From Agrocybe praecox (Eukaryota; Basidiomycota; Agaricomycetes; Agaricales; Agrocybaceae), in NCBI GenBank assembly GCA_964017145.1, contig OZ024850.1, positions 1,217,618 through 1,281,617 of the forward strand: a stretch of DNA of 64,000 nucleotides, given 5' to 3'. Within the stretch, counting starts at the first letter, position 1; every line of letters begins with the position of its first letter. Below, piece after piece: positions 1 through 11,941 of the stretch. A model generated the notes under the pieces. That model worked only from the letters and a program-made list of their open reading frames with translations. It did no database searches and was not told where the DNA came from. The position numbers and the translations under genes are program-made.

Positions 1-3000
1 TGTAGGTCCTTGCAAATAGGTAATTATATACCTTACAGCACTTACTTTTAAACAACTGTCCCTGTGCGTGTGCTGCCCTCCGTGTGTGTTGTTTATGTGA
101 ATATGAGATGTATAAGTGTAGATAGAGTAGATATATCTACTCACCATCAAAAGAAGCATTTTCTGCATTAAGAATACCTAGTTTTTCGTACATTACCGTG
201 ACCAACATTTTTGTGCCGCTATATATAGGAGCGCCAAAAATGGTGATGACAAGGGATGTTACTTATGATGAAGGTGGAATTAATATACAGATATCACAAT
301 AAAGGTCACAGGTTTATATAGATGCACTTGTATGAAGAGAAATGCAAGGCTTAACAACTTTATTTTTGGATGACAAAGTCCATGCCAAAATATTATTCTC
401 ATTTCAATACATGAGAATGTGACACCTTTTTTGGATTGCTGTCTAAAGCGGTCCATGCAATACCTGCTTTTGTCGCTTTTGCTGATGACTCATGTGTGTC
501 GACTGCCCTTCTGGGCACCCAAGAAGCACAAGAGTCGGGAAGAAGTCGCATACAATGATCAGACGGGAAGTATACAAGAACCAAAGCACTTCACTGAGCA
601 CCGTTCGAAGAAGAGAAGGAACGCCTTTATTCGTCATCAGACAGTAACCTTCACTCCAAGAGATTCTCAAGGCGGGAATTCGAAAACGCCTAGGAGGTAA
701 ATTTAGGGAGTCATATGGCGAGAGATTCGACAGAGTTCCATGACGCGTCGCCCTCCAGCCCGTCAAGAATGAAATTTCATTAAGGATGGCGGACATTGCA
801 CAGTCAGAAACACCGAGAATAGCAGTTCCTCGCGACAATTAGAATGATATCAGAATGATTGGTAAGTTGTAAGCTATCTTTTGGTCTCGGCGTTCGGGGT
901 TTGGGACTAACGGTCCCTATTCTACTTACCCTGACAGAGTGTTTTACTAAATTAAGTCACTCCCAGTCTAATCGTAGACAGACAAATCATCCTGGCGGAG
1001 CCTAACTATCACCCAAGGGACGCCATCTGACCCAATTTCCACCCGATCAGTTCGTAGTATGTACCTTAGTGGAACCACTTTGAACAACAATTTCATTGAC
1101 CCGCTACGCCATAGGTCATTGGTCTCTGAATGAGTAGGTGTATGTTTTGAGTCCCTCGTGCGGACAACTTGAGCCTCCTTGAGACACATAAGTTGCTTCC
1201 ATTCTTGGAGTTGACAGAGTTCAGAAGTTCGCGATAACGTTCTTCCAAAAGTTCTGCCGTTAAGAGTGCGTACTGCCTAAATTGTTTTGAGCCATTTTCC
1301 CAGATGTGTTAACGGTAAGCAGGTGAACTAAGAAAAGGAGCGCTTATTTCCGTTGGATGTTTGGACTTCGGAATGAATATGATGTTGCATCAATATCGTA
1401 CCTCCTTGTAAGAGTTCAGTGACTCGGAGTTCCAACTTCTCCGCATCATTAAGGCATTACATTTATGGCTTGCCGGTTATGCCGAGTCTATTTAAAGAGT
1501 ATGGTCACGAGACCTATAGTAATAGGCGCTTGGACTATCTTTAGCTCAACAGAAATTGAGCAGATGGCCGTTGCCCAAAAGGAAAGGAAAGGAGGGGCTG
1601 CGTCCGGCAAGCTTATACATACGCAAGCTTTTTAAAAGGTTCTGTAACAAATATCCATACAAGATTTTATCATCGTTCGGAATGCCTGCGTCATTGGATT
1701 TTTGAGTTACTCACAGTTGAGAGTAATGTCGAAATCCAGATAACGAGTATTATTGATTATCGTACTGTGAAGTCTATGGAGCCACTCATTATGTTTAAGA
1801 TGAAACAACTTTCTGATTGCCTAATACGGAGTACCACAACTCATATATTGACAATCGACTGTCATTGTTTATTTGGTCTGTTCTAAAGAGACTAAGTACT
1901 TCCGATGCAATTCTTCGCTGAGATGATCATGTAACTGGTACTGAGTAGCTGCGTTGAATGATTAAGCTCTGTAAATAAGCGATCTAATCCATGCTTATGA
2001 TCAGGCCGAAGCCGGGAGTTATTCTAATGAGTCGTTCACAAGCCCACTATGACCTTCTAGCGGAGACGTGTCGGTCAGGGGAATCTCTTCAAGCTCGAAG
2101 ATATCCTCCGAGTGTCGATCTCATCCTTCAATCACAAGTGCTCTTTCCTCGGTCATCTCAATTTACTTCAAGTTATCGATCTATACACAGACCACCATCA
2201 TTGGCTCAAGATATCTAAGCGATTCAAACACATTCACTATTCATAAGCCCGCATCCGAACTTATTTTATCCAACCCTAGAAGTGCGATGATTCTCGGATG
2301 GTTTTATGCTTATATGACCTGTGTTATCCTTATCCAACTTGCTAGCAGCCGGGTATTTTTGCACCATCGGTAAACGCAAACAATCAGTGACCATCTTACT
2401 CGCTTTTGAAAAACAGACATGGGCAGAGCAGATGCCAAAATAACAATTTGTAGTATGCATACGATAGATGTTGACAGCAACTCCACGGAGCGTATGACGA
2501 AAATCCTCCCACTGGTCCGTAAGAGAAGACAAGCAAAAGCCTGAGCCAAAAAATGATATGTTGACGTGCGACTACGTTTATCTAAATATAATCGTTAACA
2601 GTTCCATCAGACTTCTTGATCATCTTTTGACTACGGGCCTGGATACCTGTTCTGGGAAAAACACTGTTTGCCTGATACGGTGCAGTGGGTCCTATGATGA
2701 AGGCTGTTATAATTTTCTGTAGATAGAGCGACTCTCGTATAGCACTGATAGTATTGCGGGGGAGATATCTAAGCGATGTACGATATATTATGGCACCGCA
2801 TGCGGAACACGACGTGCTGTAGATCGCGCACAAATGGATTTCTATTCTGTGTTATAATTTACTAAAGGGTACACCACTTCTACCGAGTAACTCCGTTGAG
2901 CCGGATATGTAAATCTATTTTAAGCTTCAGACGAAACATGTGGGAATGGCTCAAGCTCAAGGCTTGAAGGGATGGTACAATGCTATGAAGTTATGTTACT

Positions 3001-4279
3001 GACCGACTTGTGGCTCCTTCTCCCTGGCGACTCAAAAGAGACTCGAGTGTCTACGCTGCCAAACGCACAGCTCTTAGCAGCAGTCGTAGGTATGCTATTG
3101 TAGGCCTGCATGGCGCAATCTTTGAAATTCCTCCCATTCCTGCCAAAGAAGTTGCAAGACAGCACTCTGAGTGACATTATAGCATAGATAGATAACGTTC
3201 ATGAGAATAGTTTATCGTTGTTTCTTTTTTGTAACTTGGGAGTATTATCTAGTATCATTATTCGACTAGTCAGACTTACTGTTCAATACGCGAATGCGAC
3301 CATAGTAAAGTGAGGTAAGTTCGCTAGATCGCCAAACAGAATCAGACCGCTTATCACTGACTGGAACTTCGACTCTATCATATGATCTCAGTTCACAGGA
3401 TGGTAATGGTAAACCCACGCATGACAAAAGGTTGCGGTAAATACTACACGGTGACTTCTAAGTGCTAAGTGACGGTCAAACGGACCTGCGTAGTTACGAC
3501 GCATATTTCTGTCTTGTCTGTACTGAATTTGAAAATAGCTGTCAGCTCAAAGAGACCCATGATAACGATGAAAGAGAATTGTGGAGGGGATGTTTAAGGA
3601 TTTTTGAAATAGGAAACAGCTAGGTAGGATATGCAGTGACTTACCTTTTGTCCGAACAATTCACGGTCCCTGCCCCGCTGCAGAGTAAGGAAAGACTCAG
3701 TGTAAAGAGCTGGAGCGCTCAGCTCAACGGACAAGGAGTACATACTTGCCTATGGAATGTAAAAACAGTCAAATATCATAACAGGAGCTCCGGTCGTATC
3801 CTCTGTTATTTTTCTGTCGTCAACGAGTCATTCAAGTTCAATTCCTATCAAAACAGTTACCAAACGGCGAGGTTTTCATGTGTAATACGACGCATTGGCA
3901 TTATTCGCCCTCCATGCGCATCTCTCATATTGTGAGAAACATGGCCCAATGTCAAGTACCTGACTGTCAAGTCTATGTTTGACGAACGGATGGACACCTG
4001 TGATGAAATGATGCGGCTGGGCTTCAGGTATAGATAGCAGCACTAGTCTCCAGAGACTGGTGATCTAAATATAACCGAATCTCATCAAAGATCTGCCATT
4101 GTTCTGGGACCACCAGAAACACGGAGATGATTATAAGCATCTTCCTAGTTCACTAAAAGTCTTTTTCTATTTCTCCGTAATCGTACTTATACACCTATTC
4201 GAGGCCACTTCTGGGTTGTGGTCTTCGCCGGTTACCATTCTTACTTCAGCGTCACCTCTCACCTCTACCTCTACGAACC
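1..4279. other. gene-poor stretch, no supportable gene
   Basis: Only short open frames (about 130 codons at most) are present. None shows a known motif, a codon pattern like the neighbours, or splice sites that join frames into a longer product. It may be old, decayed mobile-element or gene sequence, but no terminal repeats or protein relics could be recognised. Confidence 0.5.
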
Positions 4280-6087
4280 ATGGCTCTTGGACCGGCTGAA
4301 GTTGCGTAAGTCTTTCTAATACGTCAACGATAGTCGAGATACTCAGATACACCGCAGACACGGGCCTATGCTCGTCGGATTTACTTTCAATGCGATTCTA
4401 CTTGGTGTCATGACCACCCAAGTGTATCTGTATTTTACTTCATTCAAGAAGTGGGTTTCTGGTTGAACTAAGGTCTGTAATAATCGTCTGAATTATTATT
4501 TCTTACAGGGACAAAGTATGGATCAAGCTATTTGTCGCTGCCCTGTTCTTCTTGGATCTCCTCAATACCGCCTGCGACGCTGGATACATTTACAAGGCTC
4601 TCGTTGTACATTTTGGTACGACAAAGTCTGCGATAGGTTTATGACGATTTCTAACTGCGAATCGATACCTCCAGGCGACCTAAACTACCTTGGAACTGTC
4701 ACCTGGCGTATGTCTCCATTTTTCTTCCAACATCAACGAGCTAATGAATTGTTTTCTTCTTTCCAGTCTTCGATACTGGTAAGGTTTCTGGTCCGGCCCC
4801 GAAAATGATAGAAAACTGACTATCACAACTTGGAATCAGATCCTGCTATCACGGTGAGTCGATCTCGGCGCTCCAGTTCGGATATCAGACTGACCTTTGC
4901 CTTCGTTCTATTTTGTAGGGATTTATCGTCACAGCTGTCCAATCGTTCTTCGCATGGCGCATCTACGTTCTCACCAAAGTCTGGATATTCCCTGTGCTCA
5001 TTCTCATTACTGCAATCACTGGAGGGAGTAAGCTCGTTTCACGGTCTTTTCTTATCTATCCGACGTCACTAACGTGCTTCATGTTTTACCGCTCAGTTAC
5101 CGCCATTCTGACCCCAGTCGTGGTCTCCAGAGACCCTTTATTTAGTCAGTTGATCAAGGCCAAGGTAAGTACTCGGGGTAGGATAATTCCCGAACCTCCG
5201 GACTAATTATGTCTTACAGGTTCCTATCATTATTTGGCTCTCGTCTGAAGTGCTCGGGGACGTCCTGATTACGGTTATCCTTGTGACATATCTGTGAGTG
5301 TTCGGGCCCCGTCGACATATTTATTTATTTAACTTACAATACTTCTCCACGACAGGGTGTGTACTAGTCTCACTCCACCAGCTATCATGTGGTCAACATA
5401 CTTATATTCTTACCATAGTCAAGGCATAAGACTGGATTCCAAAAGTCTGACATGCTGATTGATAGGATCATTCGAAGTAAGCGATCGACGGCATTTACCC
5501 TAACATAGGACACGACTTATTCTTATATCTTTGTACAGTCACTATTCAAACGGGTCTCGTCACGGCCGTGGTTGCACTGACAAATCTTATCGTCTATCTG
5601 GCAAGCGTGCGTATTGGTACACGTCTCGTTGCGTTTCAAGGGATTGACGGGGGTTCTGGATCCCTTTTAGGACACTGGACTGCATTTACTTTTCAATTTC
5701 CCTCTGGCCAAGCTGTACTCCAATTCATTGATGAGTACACTTAACTCGCGCGGAATTTGGATGAGCGGTCCGAGTGGCATGTCGGTTGGAGGAAAGAGCA
5801 CGGATGATCAAGCCGCGATTTCAATGGGTAACATGAACAACAACGTATATAAGCCGCCTGTCCCTCCTCCCATGAAGCCTGTAAGCACGGGTTGTTAATG
5901 ATTGACTCTAGCCTTTGTAACTAACGCTGGACCCCAGTCAGAGATGATCAATTTCAACGGAGCGAGACATGCAGAGGTATATGTCAATGTCGAACACGAT
6001 GTCCTCGACGGGAAACGCAACAACATGAGGAGCAACCTTCCGTTAGGAAAGGGCGCTTTCGATGAACCCAAGGGGTCATTCGATTAA
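4280..6087 (+). CDS. DUF6534-type seven-helix membrane protein, copy 1
   Basis: Multipass membrane protein of the basidiomycete DUF6534 family; its function is unknown. The start at 4280 gives a short first exon (MALGPAEVA) whose intron joins phase-correctly to a GPMLVGFTFNAILLGV helix. Later exons give the family landmarks: a YLYF helix followed by a DKVWIK segment, then LNYLGTVTWLFDTDPAI, SFFAWRIYVLTKVW, SDMLIDRIIR, TGLVTAV, and the final helix FPLAKLYSNSLMSTLNSR. A hydrophilic tail of about 90 residues follows, ending at the TAA at 6085-6087. At least ten introns of ordinary size are needed. Between VTYL and SRHKTGF the frame is kept only with a one-base exon at 5356 between introns 5294-5355 and 5357-5418 (62 nt each). 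Two related genes lie at 9527-13609 and a more distant one at 42237. Family assignment is by recall of the domain pattern; the role (sensing or transport) is unknown. Confidence 0.85.
5356..5356 (+). other. candidate one-nucleotide exon (G) in DUF6534 copy 1
   Basis: The upstream exon ends in phase 2 (TAT CT, then GTGAGTG) and the downstream exon starts in phase 0 (TCA AGG CAT AAG). One base must be supplied. The pattern CGACAG-G-GTGTGT provides an acceptor, one G and a donor, completing CTG (Leu). The two resulting introns are both 62 nt, and each has a plausible branch-site region before its AG. Joining the outer sites directly shifts the frame and quickly reaches TGA. Confidence 0.75.
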
Positions 6088-7113
6088 AGATGGAGTAACG
6101 ATGTATATCAGGATCTGGGACACTTACCACTTCACGCTTATTTATCCTTTTTACGTAGTGGATACATTTTAACGTCTTTCACCTTTCGTTCCTTTATTCT
6201 TATACCCGTACATGTTGTACTTAGTACCCAACTTCCCAATCGTTAGATACTTAGCTGGTACCTAGGCCTTTGCACGACCTAAATTGTAATACTTATTAAT
6301 GTGACATATATCATCCGAACCTATTCAATCGAACGTAAACACACCAACTCCAAGGCCTTGGCTGCGCCACACAAATTATAGGGGTATTTCTAACTCGGCG
6401 CCCAATTTCAAAATTGGAACTACTATCAATACTCCCATTTATTAGGTCCTGATAGGCGCCCGTAACAAAGCCCAGCCGCCGTATGTCTAACGATGAGCTT
6501 TATGTGAAAACACGACCCTGAGCGTTTTCCGAATGTCGAAATCCCCCACGAGGTCCGGCGATGTTACTTGAACGTTTGAACAGTGATGTTACCTTGGTCT
6601 ATTTTTACCTCCAAAGACCGGGTACTTTGTCATCTTACGTTGCCGATCCCCGGACTCGAAGGCGCTGCCACGTTACCCGGGAACCTCTAACGCTAACGGT
6701 TGGCAGATCCTTATCCAAATAGTTTGCATTCTTCAGCTTCAACCCCATTCTCTCAAATTCTTGATATTGTGTCGGGCGTCATATTCCAAAGTTATCGTTA
6801 TTGGGAAAATGCGATTGACGCAATAAATGCAATATAACATTGCAGAAGGGCAGGGTCGGTATAAGTAAAGGGACACGGCAGCTACGATTCGGGACGGCTC
6901 ACGACCGGAAACCATTACGCCGAGTCGAGGATTCCCCACCGTTCATGTCGGTGTGCGACCGCAGGTCCCAGAATACTGCGATGTAGGCATTTGAACGACC
7001 GACGCGACACGTACCTCTGAGAATTTCTAAATCTCAATCACCTTACTTCCTTCCACATCCAACAACGACTTTTCGTGGTAGGTGACAGTGTTCCAAGGGT
7101 TACGTTTATCATC
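6088..7113. other. intergenic, no feature seen
   Basis: About 1 kb between two genes in the same direction. It would contain the 3' end of the DUF6534 gene and the promoter of the P450. No conserved open frame, RNA gene or clear repeat was recognised. Confidence 0.5.
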
Positions 7114-9418
7114 ATGGCACTCTCCCACTTGACAATGTCTTTCCTAATTGCGGCTCTACCGCTTTTCTTTACACTGTATACGGCTTATTCTTCGTATTTG
7201 CGATGGCTGGAATCACCAACTCGTGGATTGCCCTATCCTCCAGGTCCTTCGTCAGTTACATTACTCAACGCTTCGAAAGTACTACCACGAAGGAAACCTT
7301 GGATGGTGTATGCGGAGTGGGCTAAGAAATATGGTGTGTGTGCAGCGTTTGCGGACTTTCCACATGAAAACCCCTATTTAAACGCGACCGTGACTCAGGC
7401 GACATGGTTCATTTAAAGATATATGGTAGACATACTATCATATTGAGCAAGTTTGAAGACGCGGAAGAGCTTCTGGAGCGACGATCCGCGCAGTACTCGG
7501 ATCGTTTAAAGAGTTCATATATCGATCTGTACGTCGCCCAATCTTTACTATCATGATTTAACTCTTCTCAGCACATCACACTCTTTAGAATGGGCTGGGA
7601 CTTCAATGTTGAGTTGATGCCATATGGGAACGCCTGGCGGAAACATAGAAAGCTGGTCCAGCAATGTTTCCGAGAAAAAGCTTCACTTGCATATCAGCCT
7701 GTCCAAGCTCGTAAAATCCACGATATGCTCGCGAAACTGATTACCAAGCCCGAGGATTTCATGTCCCACTGTAGAAAGTAAGCTCGTTTCTTGATTAAAT
7801 GTGGGGCAACCAATGCAACCTTGTGTTGAAATGAATCATTTTCTCAGTACTTCCATCGCAATACTTATCTCATCTCTGTACGGAGACAATCTTACCACAG
7901 AAGATAGTGAATCATTCGTACAAGTCGCTGATCAAGTCATTGATGAACTAGCCAAGAGTTTTCTGCCTGGAAGAGTTATTCGACACTATATCCCTCTTTT
8001 ACGCTATTTGCCTGCGTGGTTTCCTGGAGCAGACTTCAAGCATCAGGCAGCTGAATTCAAGGAGCTGGCTGAGCAGATGCAGGATATGACCATGAGTTTT
8101 GTCGGACAAGCCGGCGTGAGTTTCTCTTTTCCTCTTATTTTAAAGATTTTCAAGATTTTTGACACTGCAATAGATCAAGGGAACTTCAACGTCTTCGTTG
8201 ATGTCGGATCTTCTTGAAAACTGTTATGTGCAGAGAGAGTTCGACGTTATCAAGCACGTCGCCGCTACGAGCTTTGTCGGTGAGACAATAGTATTCGCCA
8301 AGTACATATTCTCGTCTAATACTCTGTCAATTTTTCAGCTGGGGTGGATCCTGTAAGTTTCAGTTACATTTACATGTCTTAAGTAGCATGCTCATCTAGC
8401 GCCTTTGATCAAATAGACTGCCGCAGCCTTGTGTACGTTCTTCCTAGCAATGGCCTTACACCCAGACGCACAAATGCGGGCACAGGAAGAAATAGACGGA
8501 GTCTTAGGGAAAGGCCCAAATGCCCGCCTACCGGCGTTTGATGATAGATCAAAACTCCCATACGTAGAGGCGCTATATCGCGAAGTTATGCGATGGAGAC
8601 CTGTGTTCCCATTGAATACAGCACATGTCACCACGTCCGAGGACATTTACAAGGGACTTTACATTCCGAAAGGTATTCCATTTTCTCCTTGCCCCTGGCT
8701 AGTTTTATGACTGACGTCCCTGGCTTTGTCTGTTAGGCGCGAGCATTATAGCGAATAATTGGTCAGTTATCTCTTGAAATTAGCGCGGGCGCGGAAGGGC
8801 GCGGTGTGCCACGGTGCCAAGAACTATGCAATCTAATCACTGTTTCTATTTATAGGTCCATGACTCGAGATGCGGAGAAATACCCAGACCCGGAATCATT
8901 CAAACCAGAACACTTCTTGGATGAGAACGGGAACCTGAATGACGATGAAACGGTTCTAACATTTGGGTACGGTCGTCGGTTAGTGTTTCTATTACTTTCA
9001 TTCCTATTACACAGTCCGCTGGAACCAGGCCCTGTATATTTTTGATTCTATTACAGAAACTGTCCTGGAAGACATATGGCATCTGCTACGGTACCTTGAC
9101 GCCGCTTTTCCTTCACTCCCATCGTTGAGATACTGATATATTTACAATCATACTATTGCTTAGATATGGATGACCATTGTATCCGTTCTTGCTACCTTCG
9201 ATATCGGGATCAAGAAAGATGAGAAAGGAGTGGATATTCCGATCAGTCCCAACTATTCAGACGGTATGATAAGGTGAGCAACTTAATCTGCAATTTTATT
9301 CTAGTTTAGATCTGATAGAAGGATTAACCGCTTTAGCCATCCACTTCCTTTCAAGTGTTCAATAACGCCTAGAAACGAACGCGTTAAGGAACTTATACAA
9401 CCAGCCAGGGAAACATAG
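7114..9418 (+). CDS. cytochrome P450 monooxygenase
   Basis: Haem-thiolate monooxygenase of the large fungal group often labelled O-methylsterigmatocystin oxidoreductase-like; the substrate cannot be read from sequence. The start at 7114 gives an N-terminal membrane anchor (MALSHLTMSFLIAALPLFF), then the proline hinge LPYPPGPSS. Eleven introns join exons with the substrate-region motif MGWDFNVELMPYG and the I-helix AGVDPTAAAL. They also supply the K-helix EALYREVMRWRP, the ANNWSMTRD segment before YPDPESFKPEHFL, and the haem loop FGYGRRNCPGRH with its cysteine ligand. The product is roughly 530 residues, normal for the family, ending in TAG at 9416-9418. The I-helix has Pro where the first Thr of the usual AGxDTT sits, though the second Thr is kept. 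It lies between DUF6534 genes and converges on the next one, with 108 bp between stop codons. It appears intact and is probably ER-bound. Confidence 0.95.
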
Positions 9419-9526
9419 AAGTTTCAAAGATCAATGGCTGATAGATTCATATAGCATAATTTATTAGGGTGCATGCATGATAATTTAAGATGGAATAATC
9501 CTTCGAATTCAAAATAAACTTCGATA

Positions 9527-11271
9527 CTACCACTGTTCCTTGTGTACAGTTACGACGACTGAGGGTTGCTGAGGCTGCTTGACATCTGCCTATAGTTGAA
9601 AAAACCTTGTTCAACCAGCGTTTTTTTATTGATTGAATAAAGGACCACTCACCGCCGCGTTCATGACATATGCCGTGGGCTTGGGTTGTAGAATTTCAGC
9701 ACCAGACTCGCTGTAGTACCCTCTGAAGTTCCAGCCCTGCCTCGCGTTCAAGCCGCATTGGAGTGTCGTTAATAGAATCTTCGGAAGAGGAACGCTGAAG
9801 ACCAGGTACCTATATACAAGATAAGATTTTAAACTGCCATTGCTGGTACTAATTTAATTCTGAACTTACAATCCAGTATTTTGCTGTGAGCAATATACAG
9901 AATTCAAGTAGTGAGCAAGTAAATTGTAGATGTATGCGGGGAATGCCGACTAACCGAAGCAAAATATACAATCATGGCAACCAAAGCTGCTATTGGGATA
10001 ACTAAGCCTGTTTCAGCGCATACTTGATGCCGAAAGCAGATATTAGGATGGATATGCAGTTTATCAAAATGACTGACCTCTTAGAATTCGGTCCACCGTC
10101 ATCTCGTTCCGCGAGAATCGACTTTTGTTCTGGAACTGGATAAATTGAAAAAATAAGTCACGGTACATAGTCTATTAGTAGACCGCTTACACTGTTTGCG
10201 GGATAAAGAACATCGCGTAGATGGTCGCGTAAGGGATGGCTTGAATTCTCCTTGGATATAACTGATACACTCACAAATACCACAGGTGGACCCCGGCAAT
10301 GACGCAATCTGAGATTAGACCTGGTATAAGCCATATGATCATGAAGTCCTATTTAGAGATATCACATACATTAGCATAGTTCGTGGAGATGCGGAGGCTT
10401 CCTTACCTTGGTATCAAGTAAATGGCTCCAGTCCGACATTTGGAAAAGCCTCTGTGTATCGAGGATACCACCGACTACGCAAAGAAGATTTGTTTATTGG
10501 AGCAAAATATAAAGATGCGGCTCACCAGCGCTTGCGGCCCCAGTAGCAACTATGGCCACAGAATAAAGCCAGTTCCCCGTTAAGTCATATGCCCTCCTAG
10601 CAAAGAAGCATTGGCAGAACAGAATGATGATAGCCTACAAGAAAAAAAGTAAGCTCCCGGTTTATAGTCCATGCCAGGCGCTTACCGCAAGGAGAGGTTC
10701 TAATAATTGTGACAGTTAATAAGTAATGGTTCTGGATATTATCAGCACATTCACCTATCGCAATGTCTATAGAAAATACTGGTTAAATCGAGATACATGC
10801 CCATGAATTAATCTGACTTACACCAATCTATCTTCGTGAGTTCCACCTGATTTCCAAAGAATACGATCATAGTCCGATGAATGTAAACCATATTTATCGT
10901 GGAAGCGATTGTATTCAAAGCAAATAAGCCAGTGACCTAAACATATTGCGGGATATGAGGATTGTTTTCCAGACAAATGCAGCACCAGTTGATTTACGAA
11001 GAATTTGAGCCATGATTTATCCCTAGAAAAACCATAAGCATGAACGATACAATGGTATGATAAAGTACTAATAACTCGCCTCGAATGATGAGCATAGTAG
11101 TAGAGCAATTGCATTGCGGAAATCCCTAACAATATAAGACTGAATATATGACCCACGAAGAACGGCCCCAGCCTGCCACACATTGAAGATAAGATTGGCC
11201 ATCGACAATTATAGGCAGACGTTCAACAGAGGCACTTACACCGTGCTACTATCGATAGCCTCTCGAGCCAT
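9527..11271 (-). CDS. DUF6534-type membrane protein, copy 2
   Basis: Paralogue of copies 1 and 3. The first exon begins at 11271 (MAREAIDSSTV) and joins to LGPFFVGHIFSLILLGISAM. Further exons read DKSWLKFF, VTGLFALNTIASTINMVYIH, IDWLFSIDIAIEPLLA, CQCFFARRAYDLTGNW, VGGILDTQRL, DFMIIWLIPGLISDCVIAGV, NEMTVDRILR, ETGLVIPIAALVAMI and VFSVPLPKILLTTLQCGLNAR. The cytosolic tail ends at the TAG at 9527-9529. The intron after HHSR appears to use a GC donor (AG then GCGAGT). At the WYF/FQNKSRF boundary a one-base exon (10191) is needed, exactly where copy 1 needs one. It is tandem with copy 3, and the matching exon layout and similar first exons point to local duplication. Function unknown. Confidence 0.85.
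10191..10191 (-). other. candidate one-nucleotide exon (T) in DUF6534 copy 2
   Basis: On the minus strand the exon ends TGG TAT TT before GTGAGTG (phase 2), and the next coding exon starts in phase 0 with TTC CAG AAC AAA. AAACAG-T-GTAAGC supplies the missing base, giving introns 10274-10192 (83 nt) and 10190-10136 (55 nt). Skipping it produces a frameshift with a stop within about 18 codons. Confidence 0.75.
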
Positions 11272-11941
11272 AGCGAGAGGGAAGAAAAGATACGGTCAAT
11301 CACACCTGAAACATCTGCCTTCAAATTGCTTTAGCTTATTATATACAGAGGCTTCGGAATTACATACCGCTGTATCGCCTCCGTCCTTTACGACAGAGCG
11401 CAATTATTGCACTTGTAACTCCATGAGATTGTTGACCTTTGGAATATTGTCTACGGGCCAGACATGACAGCTTTGGCTGTCGTCGTTGATGCCTTTGAAT
11501 TTGATGGTCCAAGATGCATACGGCTGCAGACATCCTCGTAGTGGTAGATATGCGTTTGCTCTACACTTAGAGGAGCTCAGGCCAGCCTAGAGTTGGAGAT
11601 GCCCGAGGCCGAGAGCGGAAACATCGCAAGATGACAGCTGGGCCTTGGCCGATGGTACTCGATCGAGCTTGTGCACCCTACACATATGGACCACGGTTAA
11701 AGTGGTTAGGATACCGCACCGTACCTACCAATAATAGCAGACTGGGGCCAAAATTCAGGAGTATGGCAAGTGTTTCGCGAACCAAAGCCCGAACACAGTA
11801 CCCGCTTGTAACTTCAGAACACGAGAGAGTGCAAAAGAATGAATTGTCATGTACGACTTGTATGTACAATTTTTAGAATGTTGTATCTGTCATCGGAGGC
11901 GCCGCGAACTCGAGGACCTCTCCCTAAATATACACAATTTT
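11272..11941. other. intergenic between tandem DUF6534 genes
   Basis: Promoter region of copy 2 and 3' flank of copy 3 (both on the minus strand). Nothing beyond short unsupported frames was seen. Confidence 0.5.

Noticed and set aside
443..838. 131-codon minus-strand frame
   Set aside because: Cys/Leu/Ser-rich product with no motif, no splice partners and no similar neighbour.
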